Positions 24,127 to 32,383 of a stretch of DNA of 64,000 bases are shown here, piece by piece. The notes beneath the pieces are model-generated. The model saw only the letters and a program-made list of their open reading frames with translations. It was not told the origin of the DNA and did not search any database. Position 1 is the first letter of the stretch; the number at the start of each line of letters is the position of its first letter. The DNA is taken from assembly GCA_910575555.1 (NCBI GenBank), contig CAJTFX010000020.1, positions 17,383-81,382 on the forward strand. The letters are read 5' to 3'. This stretch comes from Lachnospiraceae bacterium. GTDB lineage: Bacteria; Bacillota; Clostridia; Lachnospirales; Lachnospiraceae. The position numbers and the translations under genes are program-made.

Positions 24127-24552
24127 TTATAAAATCTTTCGCAGCTTTTTCCGCAGATGGTCTAATCTTGCATAGATAGCCCCTGTTGTCAATCCGACAA
24201 GCGGGACAATTTCCTTTGTGGAATAGCCCTGCATTTTCAACAGGATGATTTGCAGAGTACGCCTGTCCACCGCAAGCAATGCCCGATACAGAGTTTCGTC
24301 CTCAATTTCATCCAGCAAATCAGAAACAGTCTTTACCTCTGTATTCTGTTCTTTGTCTGCCATCCCCTCAAGGTATTCGCCGAAGTCGCTTGTCCAATAG
24401 TAAAACCGCCTGTTGGAATTGAAGTCTGCTCTGTCGTCTGTGCAGATTTGTTCAATGATAGTTTCATCCACTCCGTGTTCCCTCAATATTTTTTCCTCGG
24501 CTTCTTTCCAGATAAGCCATTTCCTGTTCTCCCGTCCGTTGTTGTATGCCAT
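24127..24552 (-). CDS. Sigma-70 region 4-like transposon regulator
   Basis: A 141-residue protein. The C-terminal 60 residues form a region 4-type helix-turn-helix (LLAVDRRTLQIILLKMQGYS, then TKEIVPLVGLTTGAIYARLD). The N-terminal half is charged with no clear region 2. ATG 24552 has GGAGG nine bases upstream, and longer in-frame starts are rejected. Such small sigma-like proteins are frequent in Tn916- and Tn4451-type elements and probably regulate element genes rather than replace the main sigma factor (inference). Confidence 0.78.
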   Translation of the reverse strand: MAYNNGRENRKWLIWKEAEEKILREHGVDETIIEQICTDDRADFNSNRRFYYWTSDFGEYLEGMADKEQNTEVKTVSDLLDEIEDETLYRALLAVDRRTLQIILLKMQGYSTKEIVPLVGLTTGAIYARLDHLRKKLRKIL

Positions 24553-25041
24553 TCTTTTTTCCTCCAATCTGAAATTTTTGAAAATGCTAAAATTCAGATT
24601 GGAAAGGCGGCGAACGGCATCCAATAGCAGAAACAGCCCTGCGGCACATTCCGATAAAAAACGACAAAAGAAAAACCGCAAAGGCTCTGTGACCTCTACG
24701 GTTATAAGTAATCATAATTCTGTTAAGTGGAGATTCTACTTCTGGTTTTATGGTGAGAAGCAGCGTTACGTGGGCAGGGATTTTTTTAACTGGCTTCCTG
24801 CCAATCCCCGATATGCTATGTATGGATATACTCTGCATTGCATGAGCAGATAGATTACTGCCAGAAAAAAGAACATAAAAAACCCTCCAACCTCTAAAAC
24901 AGGTCTGGAGAGTGTCTGTTAAGTCTTTTCGGGCACAGCAATACCGCCCACCACACGCCGTTTTTTTTATTTGGTGGGCGTTTGCCTTAAAACCTTATGA
25001 AATAAAACAAAGCCGACAAACTGTGATTTTATTTCACAAAT
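24553..25041. other. Gap with three strong hairpins
   Basis: No gene seen. AACCGCAAAGG (24674-24684) / CCTCTACGGTT (24693-24703) is followed on the minus strand by a T-rich tract and probably ends the cargo operon. CGCCCACC/GGTGGGCG with a T run lies near 24948-24981, and AGCCGA/TCGGCT near 25011-25051. Confidence 0.55.
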
Positions 25042-25230
25042 TCATCGGCTCTGCGTCTGTGCGTCTGGCTCTTTCATAACAACTACTTTTAATGATTTTA
25101 CATTGATTAAACTTTCTTGCCTGCATTTCGGACAATACAGAGGGAAGTTCCTTATTTCTGTATCTTCCCTTATTTTCATGCGTGTCTTATTTTCGCATAT
25201 AGGGCAATATATCCAATGATACCGTTCCAT
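25042..25230 (-). CDS. Cysteine-rich KTR-domain protein
   Basis: A 62-residue protein with two CxxC pairs: WIYCPICENKTRMKIREDT and FPLYCPKCRQESLINV. This is a zinc-ribbon of the small KTR family common on clostridial mobile elements. No enzyme motif. It is the last gene of the cargo set, 19 bases after the lipoprotein gene. Its role is unknown; such proteins are typical passengers near element regulators. Confidence 0.8.
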   Translation of the reverse strand: MERYHWIYCPICENKTRMKIREDTEIRNFPLYCPKCRQESLINVKSLKVVVMKEPDAQTQSR

Positions 25231-25249
25231 ATCTTTCTACACTCCAAAA

Positions 25250-26110
25250 CTATTTTACAATCACTGTTCCGCTATTGCTCATGATAGATAAACTGTTTTC
25301 GCCCTTTCCGATGCTCCCATCCTTGCATCCGTCCGTATCGGTACTGAATTCCGCATTTTTAAGCTGTACGGTTACATCGTCCGAACCACTGGATATATGG
25401 CAGGATAAATTATCTGGCATCGCTTCATGGGTCAATGATATATCTCCCGAACCCGTTTCTACAGACAGGGAATCATAGCTATTTATGTCGCTTATATTCA
25501 CTTCGCCAGAATCTGTCGAAACAGCGGTCTTTCCAATAACTGTATTTTTCATGGTAACATATGCGGATTCTGTATTTATATTAGAATCCGTGCATGAAGC
25601 GTCTGTTATTTTAATATCGCCTGAAAGAGATTTTATTTTTGCGCTTTCAGCTATGAAATCAGACATCGTTACATAGCCAGACTGGTTGTTCAAGGACAAA
25701 GTGGAAATGCTGACCGCTTCCAACTCCATCTCTCCTGAACCATTGTTAATGGCTAAGGAAACAGCATTATCTTTAGGAATATACAGTATTATTTTCCCTG
25801 CTTCGCCAAATGAGAATTGCTCCGCCAGATTTTTGTCCGTATCATCATCCTGCTGTACCATTAGTTTTCCATCTTTCTGCACAACCTGCATATCACGGTC
25901 ATCTTTGACTTTCCCCTCGCAGGCTATGTGTACTTTGTCATCACTGGAAGCCATCACTTTTAAATTCCAAGAGGAAATATCCAATACAATTTCTGAAATA
26001 CCTTCTGCTGAAAATTCCTCGTTAGAATCTATTTTTTTCTTGTTCCCGCATCCGCATATGCCAAAAGCTATCACTAAAATCCCCGCTAACAGTATTCTTT
26101 TCACATTCAT
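25250..26110 (-). CDS. DUF4097-like adhesin-type lipoprotein
   Basis: A 286-residue exported protein. The N-terminal signal (MNVKRILLAGILVIAFGICG) ends at a Cys near residue 21, fitting a lipoprotein. The rest is a repetitive beta-helix-like domain with short strands and GSGEMELEAVS, LSGDIKITDAS, SGEVNISDINS and GSGDISL repeats, the pattern of DUF4097/DUF4098 beta-strand proteins. It lies 11 bases after the ABC permease stop in one operon with ABC and two-component genes. In Firmicutes such proteins often accompany envelope-stress ABC systems. Its partner is probably the transporter upstream. Confidence 0.78.
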   Translation of the reverse strand: MNVKRILLAGILVIAFGICGCGNKKKIDSNEEFSAEGISEIVLDISSWNLKVMASSDDKVHIACEGKVKDDRDMQVVQKDGKLMVQQDDDTDKNLAEQFSFGEAGKIILYIPKDNAVSLAINNGSGEMELEAVSISTLSLNNQSGYVTMSDFIAESAKIKSLSGDIKITDASCTDSNINTESAYVTMKNTVIGKTAVSTDSGEVNISDINSYDSLSVETGSGDISLTHEAMPDNLSCHISSGSDDVTVQLKNAEFSTDTDGCKDGSIGKGENSLSIMSNSGTVIVK

Positions 26111-26121
26111 AACCCCGCCCC

Positions 26122-26826
26122 CTACATTAAATCTTTGCTTTCCACATTTACGATTGACAAAGCGGCAAAAACCAAAGAAATAGTTGTCAAAATAACGGGG
26201 AATACTGCGTTGCCTGCCATTGTGAAATCGCCAATGTTCGCCTGTGTGAGAAAAATCAGCAAAAATGAAGTGACAATCGTTGCTTTTGAAGATTTTAAAG
26301 CCATTCCGACAAACAGGGCAATAAAGCTCATGCTGACGATTACCACTGATTTTAGTATCAGTTGTATATAAAATGACAGGCTGCCTATTGAAAAATCAAC
26401 AGCAAAGGATGACTGCATAAATTTTGCCCCAAAGAACACGCACATATAAATTGCCAGTTTTGTTAAAATGAGTGCGGTAAAATTAAAAGTCCAGACCGCA
26501 ATCATTTGGGAAGCTAAGATTTTCTGCCGCTTAATAGGGTAGGAAAACATCAGATTCATGGTCTTGTTTTTGTATGCGCTTACAATAAAGGATGCCAACA
26601 TTACACTGGTGTAAATAAGAAAAGCCATACTGGTAAATAATTCGATAGGAGCGGAGATTACATCTGTCCCAGGCGCAGCATCCAGTGTCCCGTCTGGGTC
26701 GTTGGCAATGCCCAAAAACGCTAACGCAAAGACAAATAAGCCAAGCAGAGCCGCCATGATGATTACGCCTTTGATATATTTCCCGATATTATTCTTTTTC
26801 CATTCAAGTCTGACAAGCTTTAACAT
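26122..26826 (-). CDS. ABC-2 type permease of the transposon cargo
   Basis: A 234-residue membrane protein with six hydrophobic segments and the usual start of ABC-2 permeases (MLKLVRLEWKKNNIGKYIKG). It overlaps the ATPase gene by seven bases. Together with 26820 it forms a one-permease, one-ATPase exporter of the lantibiotic-immunity or bacitracin type (NatAB/LanFEG-like); the substrate is not known. The order TCS, ATPase, permease, lipoprotein suggests sensing and expulsion of an envelope-active compound. Confidence 0.85.
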   Translation of the reverse strand: MLKLVRLEWKKNNIGKYIKGVIIMAALLGLFVFALAFLGIANDPDGTLDAAPGTDVISAPIELFTSMAFLIYTSVMLASFIVSAYKNKTMNLMFSYPIKRQKILASQMIAVWTFNFTALILTKLAIYMCVFFGAKFMQSSFAVDFSIGSLSFYIQLILKSVVIVSMSFIALFVGMALKSSKATIVTSFLLIFLTQANIGDFTMAGNAVFPVILTTISLVFAALSIVNVESKDLM

Positions 26827-27743
26827 GATTTTCCCACCTCCGATGTGATTTTTAAGAAATAGTCCTCCAATGTTTCGGTATGTTGGCTGATGGAAGCAAT
26901 CTCTAAATCATTTGCCATCAATTCCCTCGAAATCTTTTGTGTGGTGACACCCTGCTCATAAATACGAATCCCCGAATCGTTTACGATTTTAAAATTACTT
27001 AACTGCATTTTTTCAGCTAAAACATACGCCGCTTTCTTTGTATCCTCTACGGCAAGTTCAATATACGCCGTATTTGTTTCTGCAATTTCTTTCATGGATA
27101 TTTCTTTCATCATCTTTCCATGATGGATAACGCCAACCGTATCGGCAATACTTTCTATCTCTGGGAGAAGATGACTGGATATCATAAGCGTCATGCCATA
27201 CTCGGTACATAGCATCCGAAACAAATCTCTGATTTGCTTCATTCCTGCGGGGTCTAAACCGTTTGTCGGCTCGTCAAGGATAACTAACTCTGGCTTGCAC
27301 AATATGGCACGGGCAATCCCCAGACGCTGCTTCATTCCTAAAGAATAGCTGCCCGCAGGCTTATCCGCCGCATCAGAAAGCCCAAGCATCTGAAGAGCTT
27401 CCTCCACGCTGCCCTTGTTGTAATACCCCATATACTCACAATGAAGCTGTAAGTTGTCCTTTCCGCTCATATGGTCATAAAATGTAGGAAATTCAATGAT
27501 GCTTCCCATACGCTTCAGCACCTCGTAAGAGGTTTTTTCCAATGCTTTCCCAAACAGCCAGGCCGTGCCGCTTGTCGGTTTCCAAAGGTTGGTAAGCATC
27601 TTCATCACCGTGGTTTTTCCTGCGCCGTTCGGTCCTAAAAATCCATATACCTCACCTTTCTTTACATGGATATTCACATCTGTGACTAACTGTTTCCCAT
27701 CTATCGTTTTGCTTAGATGGCTTGTTTGCAAAATATAAGACAT
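26820..27743 (-). CDS. ABC transporter ATPase of the transposon cargo
   Basis: A 307-residue ATPase: Walker A GPNGAGKTT, signature YSLGMKQRLGIA, Walker B ELVILDEPTNGLDP, H-loop SSHLL. The C-terminal 90 residues form the regulatory extension seen in bacitracin/lantibiotic-type ATPases. ATG 27743 (MSYILQTSHLSKTI) is chosen because AAAGGAGG lies six bases upstream. Of the BcrA/LanF class by motif; it pairs with the permease at 26122. Confidence 0.88.
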   Translation of the reverse strand: MSYILQTSHLSKTIDGKQLVTDVNIHVKKGEVYGFLGPNGAGKTTVMKMLTNLWKPTSGTAWLFGKALEKTSYEVLKRMGSIIEFPTFYDHMSGKDNLQLHCEYMGYYNKGSVEEALQMLGLSDAADKPAGSYSLGMKQRLGIARAILCKPELVILDEPTNGLDPAGMKQIRDLFRMLCTEYGMTLMISSHLLPEIESIADTVGVIHHGKMMKEISMKEIAETNTAYIELAVEDTKKAAYVLAEKMQLSNFKIVNDSGIRIYEQGVTTQKISRELMANDLEIASISQHTETLEDYFLKITSEVGKSC

Positions 27744-27926
27744 TTTTTGCCTCCTTTCCTTAATGTTGCCAGTTTTCTGGCATAAAGGGATACCCATAGG
27801 GTGTTTCCTTAGTAACGCCTTTCTCGGACGTAACAATACGCCCAAAGGTGTTTTATGAATATCATTATAGCGATATAGATTTTCAAAACTCTTGACTAAT
27901 TCTTACGAATTTCTTTCGCAGGGAAT

Positions 27927-28865
27927 TTAATAAGTTATTTTTTTCAACTTTACTGTAAAAGTTGTTTTGACATTCGGTATGCTGTTTAAAAACAAATCGC
28001 CCTCTAACTGCTTTGTAAGGTTCTTCGCAATCGTTAAGCCTAATCCGTTCCCTTGTATTTCCCTGTTTCTGGAATCTTCCATTGTATAGAGCCTGTCAAA
28101 CACATTCGATGCAAATTCCTGTTCAATCCCTTTCCCTTTATCAACCACATCAATATATACATTGCCTTTGTCCTGACGCAAAAAAACTCCTAAATATTTT
28201 CCGTCGGAGCCGTAGCGTATTACATTTGACAATAAATTGTATAAAATCCTTTGCAGGGCTTCTTTCTCCCCCTGCACAAAAATAGCTGTTTCTGGAATAA
28301 ACAAATCAACATCAAAATCTTTCTGCAATAAAATATCATAAAACTCCAAAACATTCTCCCTGCATATCTCGTTGATATTGACTTTGCCAAGATTTATATT
28401 TGTATCGCCAGATTCCAGTTTTGCTAATGTAAAAAACTGATTGATAAGATTCATAACTTGATTCGCTTTTGTTTCTACTTTTTTCAACATCTCATGATCT
28501 GCATGGTTCAAACGCATAATTTCCAGATAACCCAATATGACCGTTAGAGGTGTTTTTATGTCATGGGAGATATTCGCCAACATCTTTTTAGAAGAAATTT
28601 CTTCCCTTTTAAAATCTGCCCTTATTTTCTGTCGGTCTATCAGCAGGCGGTTGATTTGTCCCCCTAATTCCATCAAAACAGGGTTGTCCGTAAATACCAT
28701 TACTTTCTCGTCGCTACCAGTTTCTAAAATTTCCTCCAATTTTTTATTTATCCGTCTTATCTTTGCCTGTATTCCCCTGCCAAAAATAAAACGCTGGTAT
28801 AAAACTACAAGGAATAGCAAGCAGACAACAACTGCCAAAAAGAATATGATTGTTTTATCGCTCAT
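27927..28865 (-). CDS. Sensor histidine kinase of the transposon cargo
   Basis: A 312-residue kinase with a single N-terminal membrane helix (residues 5-25) and no large sensor domain, as in intramembrane-sensing or cell-wall stress kinases. H-box ISHDIKTPLTVILGY (His near 103); N-box LYNLLSNVIRYG; GNGLGLTIAKNL. It starts four bases after the regulator stop. The lack of an extracellular domain fits signalling through the neighbouring ABC transporter, as in Bce-type modules (inference). Confidence 0.88.
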   Translation of the reverse strand: MSDKTIIFFLAVVVCLLFLVVLYQRFIFGRGIQAKIRRINKKLEEILETGSDEKVMVFTDNPVLMELGGQINRLLIDRQKIRADFKREEISSKKMLANISHDIKTPLTVILGYLEIMRLNHADHEMLKKVETKANQVMNLINQFFTLAKLESGDTNINLGKVNINEICRENVLEFYDILLQKDFDVDLFIPETAIFVQGEKEALQRILYNLLSNVIRYGSDGKYLGVFLRQDKGNVYIDVVDKGKGIEQEFASNVFDRLYTMEDSRNREIQGNGLGLTIAKNLTKQLEGDLFLNSIPNVKTTFTVKLKKITY

Positions 28866-28869
28866 CCTA

Positions 28870-29559
28870 TCACTCCCCCAATTTGTATCCGATTCCCCAT
28901 ACCGTAATCACATACTGCGGTTTGCGTGGATTATCCTCTATTTTATTCCTCAATCTGCTGATATGGACATTGACAGCATTTTCATCGCCATAATAGGTAT
29001 CATTCCAGACAAGGGAGTAAATCTGTTCTTTCGTATATACTTTTTTTGGATTCTGCAATAACAGCTTTAAAATTTCAAATTCTTTTGATGTAAGCTCTAT
29101 TTTACAGCCGTTTTTTGTTACAGAATATCCATTAAGATTCATGACAAGGTTTCTCGTTTGAAGTATTGGCTGCTGCTCGGTTGCGCTTGCGGCATACTGT
29201 GTATTTCTTCGGATATTTGCTTTTATCCTTGCCAATACTTCTGTGACAGAAAACGGTTTCGTTATATAATCATCCGCTCCCAGACCTAAACCAAGCGTTT
29301 TATCAGAATCGGTATCTTTTGCCGATATAATAATAATCGGAACAGTGCTGTTTTCTCTGATTTTTTCCATGACTTCCATTCCGCTTATTTGAGGAATCAT
29401 CAAATCAAGCAAAACCAGACTGAAACTATCCGAAAAGAACCTGTCGAGGGCACTTTTGCCATCATACGCTGTAATTACCTCAAATTTCTCTGTAGTCAAA
29501 AAATTCTTTAGCATGGTACTGATTTCCACATCATCTTCAACCAATAAAATCTTACTCAT
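28870..29559 (-). CDS. OmpR-family response regulator of the transposon cargo
   Basis: A 229-residue regulator. Receiver: LLVEDDVEI, phospho-acceptor Asp in LVLLDLMIP, conserved Lys in DDYITKPFSVTEV. Winged-helix domain (about 130-226): SKEFEILKLLLQNPKKVYTK, VNVHISRLRNKIE and VWGIGYKLGE. ATG 29559 has GGAGG nine bases upstream and overlaps the end of the excisionase-like gene by eight bases. VanR/BceR-like. It probably controls the ABC operon downstream. Confidence 0.9.
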   Translation of the reverse strand: MSKILLVEDDVEISTMLKNFLTTEKFEVITAYDGKSALDRFFSDSFSLVLLDLMIPQISGMEVMEKIRENSTVPIIIISAKDTDSDKTLGLGLGADDYITKPFSVTEVLARIKANIRRNTQYAASATEQQPILQTRNLVMNLNGYSVTKNGCKIELTSKEFEILKLLLQNPKKVYTKEQIYSLVWNDTYYGDENAVNVHISRLRNKIEDNPRKPQYVITVWGIGYKLGE

Positions 29560-29749
29560 TGTCCGATTCCTCCTTATCTCTTTTCTTGAAACGCCCATCT
29601 TTGGGCTTTGATGCAGTCTTTGGAATCAGCCACACATTGCTGATTCGCATTACATCGGGGATTCGGTTTGTAGCGCATAATACCTGTATCCTCCGTTCGG
29701 ACAATCCCCATTTTTCAGCCGCTTCTTTTACATTCATGTAATCAAACAT
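29552..29749 (-). CDS. Excisionase-like helix-turn-helix protein
   Basis: A 65-residue protein with a MerR/Xis-type winged helix: MNVKEAAEKWGLSERRIQVL, then the characteristic NRIPDVMRISNVWLIPK wing and a basic tail (FKKRDKEESDNE). GGAGG lies eight bases before ATG 29749. Short proteins of this kind act as excisionases or element regulators. It overlaps the response regulator start, so it heads the cargo operon on the minus strand. Confidence 0.75.
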   Translation of the reverse strand: MFDYMNVKEAAEKWGLSERRIQVLCATNRIPDVMRISNVWLIPKTASKPKDGRFKKRDKEESDNE

Positions 29750-29845
29750 TGAAATAACCTCCTTCATAACTGATATTATAATGCGCCAAAACGAATAATA
29801 CAATCAAGAAAATGATTCCATGCACAAGAATCGTTCCTCATTAAA

Positions 29846-29882
29846 AAACGGCAGGATTTTTGATATTGATATCCTACCGTTT
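29846..29882. terminator. Terminator between tnpV and the cargo operon
   Basis: AAACGGCAGGAT / ATCCTACCGTTT form a long stem with one mismatch; T or A runs flank both sides. Confidence 0.75.
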
Positions 29883-29887
29883 CTTCA

Positions 29888-30243
29888 CTAATTATAAATG
29901 ATTTCCTCGTTCACAATCTCCCTTGCACAAGCCCTTATGTTATTTAAGTGTTGTACCCATTCTAAGGCGTGTTTATGCCCTGCGCCTGTTTCATGCCCTC
30001 TATGAGCCTTTTAAAGCGTTCCTGCGCCTGTCTGTCGATGTCGGCAAGGTATGTATTCAGCTTGCCGTTTGTGAGAAGATTGGTGTATGTACCCCTGCGG
30101 TACTGCTTCAGATAGTCCAGATGCCGATGTCCCCAGATTCCTATTGAATGTTCTTCTTCGGTGGGCATAGTTAAGCATGGGATTAGATAATCGCTTTCTT
30201 TTCGGTATGTGCCGTCTAATTGCTCAAATAATGATTTTGCCAT
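29888..30243 (-). pseudogene. tnpV: tnpV with a 3' frameshift
   Basis: The 93 codons from ATG 30243 (GGAGG ribosome site) match TnpV of Tn4451-type elements: SLFEQLDGTYRKESDYLIPC, then GIWGHRHLDYLKQYRRGTYT and LADIDRQAQERFKRLIEGMK. The frame stops early at QGINTP (29962), but the other frame continues with the expected end ALEWVQHLNNIRACAREIVN to a stop at 29888. A small deletion has shifted the frame. The role of TnpV is not well defined, and TnpX alone can excise Tn4451, so mobility may survive. Confidence 0.8.
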
Positions 30244-30320
30244 TTTCTGTTTCCTCCAGATAAGATATTCACTCCACATTATTGCGCCTACTGTCTTAAA
30301 CAAATTTTTGTGTTTTCTCC

Positions 30321-30326
30321 TTATCT
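30321..30326. repeat. TTATCT, right junction of the transposon
   Basis: Copy of 19615-19620 in the same codon phase of the split maturase. Its minus-strand reading AGATAA contains the GA used by Tn4451-family recombinases. Confidence 0.7.
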
Positions 30327-30857
30327 GGTTTCATTCATATTGAAAAAAACAAGAAAATTATTGACAAATTTTATGAATTAAACAAGGAATTGGGGACAAT
30401 ACCAGTTGTCAGGTATTTTTATGCATTGGGGCGGGGAGTTGATTTACAGAAAGAGCTGCAGGTGCATGATACCGAATATGATGTGGAACAAGAGGTTGCG
30501 GAAACAGAAACTATTGAGGAAGTGCAGAAGTATATGCTTGGCAATCGCTGTGGAGCAGGAAAACGGCAATTTATTATAGACTATGATGGAAGAATTTATC
30601 CCTGTGGTATGTTGATTAAAGATGAATATTGTATGGGAAATATCTTTGAAATCGAGAATATAGGAGATTATTTGGAACAAGACTTTAAGGTTGAATGTCT
30701 AAGACCGTGGAATGCAGAAAAGTGCAAAGAATGTCAGGCAAGATTATTTTGTTACAATTGTTTGGGAGAATATGATATTTTGCAACAAAATGGTCTGGTT
30801 GAGGATAAACTGTGTTGCAGGAAAGAGAATATTATTAAGATTATGGAGGCACTATGA
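30321..30857 (+). pseudogene. Radical SAM peptide maturase, 3' part
   Basis: The 3' 178 codons of the maturase begun at 18916. After Leu-Ser of TTATCT the frame reads GFIHIEKNKKIIDKFYELNK and continues to a SPASM-type domain with many cysteines: NRCGAGKRQ, IYPCGMLIKDEYC, KCKECQARLFCYNCLGEYD and DKLCCRKEN, which bind auxiliary iron-sulfur clusters. The stop overlaps the second maturase start (ATGA), so in the uninterrupted state both enzymes are translated together. A TTG at 30390 might start a fragment, but it would lack the SAM site. Confidence 0.85.
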
Positions 30858-31855
30858 TATTCAATATTTGGGTTACGAGGCAATGTAATTTAAAATGTAC
30901 ATATTGTTATGAAGGGCAGGAAAAATTAGATAAAAAGTTGGATAACGATACTGTACAAAAAGTTATAGAATTTGTAGTACAGAAAACTAATGAGAAAAAA
31001 GATTCATCTATCAGTGTTAATTTTCATGGTGGAGAACCATTAATTGCCTTCGACATAGTGCAGTATATTGTTATTGAGCTAGGGAAAAGACTGGGTACCG
31101 TAAAGATAAACTATGGTCTTACTACTAACGGAACATTGCTTGATGATAATATTATTGAGTTTTTGGCTCAGGCAATGCCACTGGGATTAACACTCAGTGT
31201 AGATGGAAATAAAGATGCTCATAATAAAAATAGAAAATTAGCTAATGGGCAGGGATCATATGAACTTGTAGATCGGTATTTAGAAAAAATCATAAAACAA
31301 ATACCAGAGTGCCGGGCAAGGGCAACATATACCCATAATACAGTAAATGATTTATCTAAAAGCGTGATACATCTCATTCAAAAAGGATTTAAAACTATTG
31401 TTGCGGCAGGGGATTATTATGATCCATCTTGGCAGGACGAAGACGAAAATATTTTAAGGAGAGAAATACATAAGTTGCATGATTACTATCAGGCAATGCC
31501 AAATAAGGAAGAAGTGCGAGTGAATCTTTTAGATAAAAGCCTTACTGAATATTTACCATGTCAAGGCGGAATATCCTCTGTGAATATCGATGTTGATGGA
31601 AAGCTATACCCTTGTATTGCTGCGGTGGGCAATAGTGATTATCAAATTGGTGATATAGAATGTGGCATTGATAAAATAAAGGTGGCAAACATTCTGGATA
31701 TGGGTTCAGCAATGCATGAGGAGTGCAAAGAATGTCCAATAAATAAGCATTGCAATGGTGTCAGATGCAAATTGAAGAACAAGATTATCTCAGGAAATTG
31801 TTTAGACATACCAGTGTTTTTATGTGTTGAAAAAAATGCTATCTATGATTCGTAA
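30854..31855 (+). CDS. Radical SAM/SPASM peptide maturase
   Basis: A 333-residue enzyme. The iron-sulfur motif Cys11-x3-Cys15-x2-Cys18 is in TRQCNLKCTYCYEG, and the SAM-binding segment is FHGGEPLI. The C-terminal SPASM-like region has LPCQGGISSVNIDVDGKLYP with CIAAV, then CKECPINKHCNGVRC and two late Cys. It lacks the N-terminal leader-binding region of the first maturase, so the two may work as a pair. The TYCYEG type is common in enzymes that modify Cys-rich clostridial peptides. It overlaps the first maturase by four bases and is followed 53 bases later by the first precursor. The product could be a thioether-linked peptide (inference). Confidence 0.88.
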   Translation: MIFNIWVTRQCNLKCTYCYEGQEKLDKKLDNDTVQKVIEFVVQKTNEKKDSSISVNFHGGEPLIAFDIVQYIVIELGKRLGTVKINYGLTTNGTLLDDNIIEFLAQAMPLGLTLSVDGNKDAHNKNRKLANGQGSYELVDRYLEKIIKQIPECRARATYTHNTVNDLSKSVIHLIQKGFKTIVAAGDYYDPSWQDEDENILRREIHKLHDYYQAMPNKEEVRVNLLDKSLTEYLPCQGGISSVNIDVDGKLYPCIAAVGNSDYQIGDIECGIDKIKVANILDMGSAMHEECKECPINKHCNGVRCKLKNKIISGNCLDIPVFLCVEKNAIYDS

Positions 31856-31907
31856 GAATCTTAGCATAGATGCTGCTCAATAATTTCAATAATGGAGGTA
31901 TATGACT

Positions 31908-32060
31908 ATGAAAATTAAGAAGGTAAATGCACCTAAGAGTGATCTGGTAGTAAAGGGACAGAGCGAGAACTGTATTTATGACTGTGTACGTTATACGGGG
32001 TACAACACACCGGGAAAGTGTACAACAATAATTGACGCATATCAGTCAGTGAATAACTAA
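31908..32060 (+). CDS. RiPP precursor peptide, copy 1
   Basis: A 50-residue precursor. GGAGG lies nine bases before ATG 31908. The leader is basic and lacks Cys (MKIKKVNAPKSDLVVKGQSE). The core has three Cys (22, 26, 38) in NCIYDCVRYTGYNTPGKC, then TTIIDAYQSVNN. Spacings C-x3-C-x11-C with Thr/Asn-rich surroundings fit thioether (sactipeptide/ranthipeptide) crosslinking. The translated peptide is identical to that at 32081. The set two radical SAM enzymes, S8 protease with acyl-carrier-like tail, ABC exporter recalls the Clostridium Cys-rich peptide systems (Clo7bot/CLI_3235 types), recalled from knowledge of families and not checked here. Confidence 0.85.
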   Translation: MKIKKVNAPKSDLVVKGQSENCIYDCVRYTGYNTPGKCTTIIDAYQSVNN

Positions 32061-32080
32061 AAGAAGGGAGTACAACGGCT

Positions 32081-32233
32081 ATGAAGATTAAGAAAGTGAA
32101 TGCACCTAAGAGTGATCTGGTAGTAAAGGGACAGAGCGAGAACTGTATTTATGACTGTGTACGTTATACGGGGTACAACACACCGGGAAAGTGTACGACA
32201 ATAATTGACGCATATCAGTCAGTAAATAACTAA
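32081..32233 (+). CDS. RiPP precursor peptide, copy 2
   Basis: A tandem duplicate of the 31908 gene: the 50-residue product is identical, and the DNA differs only at about five synonymous positions (for example AAG/AAA, GTA/GTG, ACA/ACG). The upstream ribosome-site region differs (AGGGAG), so the duplicate begins near the start codon. All-synonymous changes show that the peptide sequence has been kept by selection or gene conversion. A third, decayed copy follows at once. Confidence 0.85.
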   Translation: MKIKKVNAPKSDLVVKGQSENCIYDCVRYTGYNTPGKCTTIIDAYQSVNN

Positions 32234-32335
32234 GAGCAGGTCGGGCAGCGGCTATGGCTGTGTGTTATATGGAAAATAGCACACTATAAAAGTGTACGAT
32301 ACTCTTGACGCATATCAGTCAGTGGAGCTGTAGAG
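32230..32335 (+). pseudogene. Decayed third precursor copy
   Basis: After a shared CGGCTATGG start the copy has lost most of its leader and core. The end keeps AGTGTACGATACTCTTGACG and CATATCAGTCAGTG of the intact copies, which would read as LDAYQSV. From ATG 32254 the frame stops after eleven codons, so no peptide is expected. Confidence 0.75.
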
Positions 32336-32383
32336 AATCCGTAGTGTAACATAATAGAATCATGAGCAGCAGAGTAAGAATAG

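Larger units (their letters stand above)
19615..30326 (-). mobile_element. Tn4451-like mobilisable transposon, about 10.7 kb
   Basis: The element lies between two TTATCT copies within a radical SAM gene. Reading leftward it carries tnpV (frameshifted), an excisionase-like gene, a VanRS-type two-component system, an ABC transporter, a DUF4097-like lipoprotein, a KTR protein, a sigma-like gene, mobC, a relaxase, tnpW and the large serine recombinase tnpX. tnpX, tnpV, tnpW and a Mob gene are the hallmark set of the Tn4451/Tn4453 family. That family excises precisely at a GA dinucleotide; here the minus-strand repeat AGATAA holds a GA. The ends are read from the host gene frame, not from a comparison with an empty site. 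Confidence 0.85.

Noticed and set aside
30390..30857. Independent SPASM-only protein starting at TTG 30390
   Set aside because: The frame continues upstream to the transposon junction and completes the split maturase; no ribosome site supports the internal start.
31908..32335. CRISPR-like or simple satellite repeat
   Set aside because: The repeated unit is a complete coding sequence with synonymous changes only; it is a precursor gene duplication.
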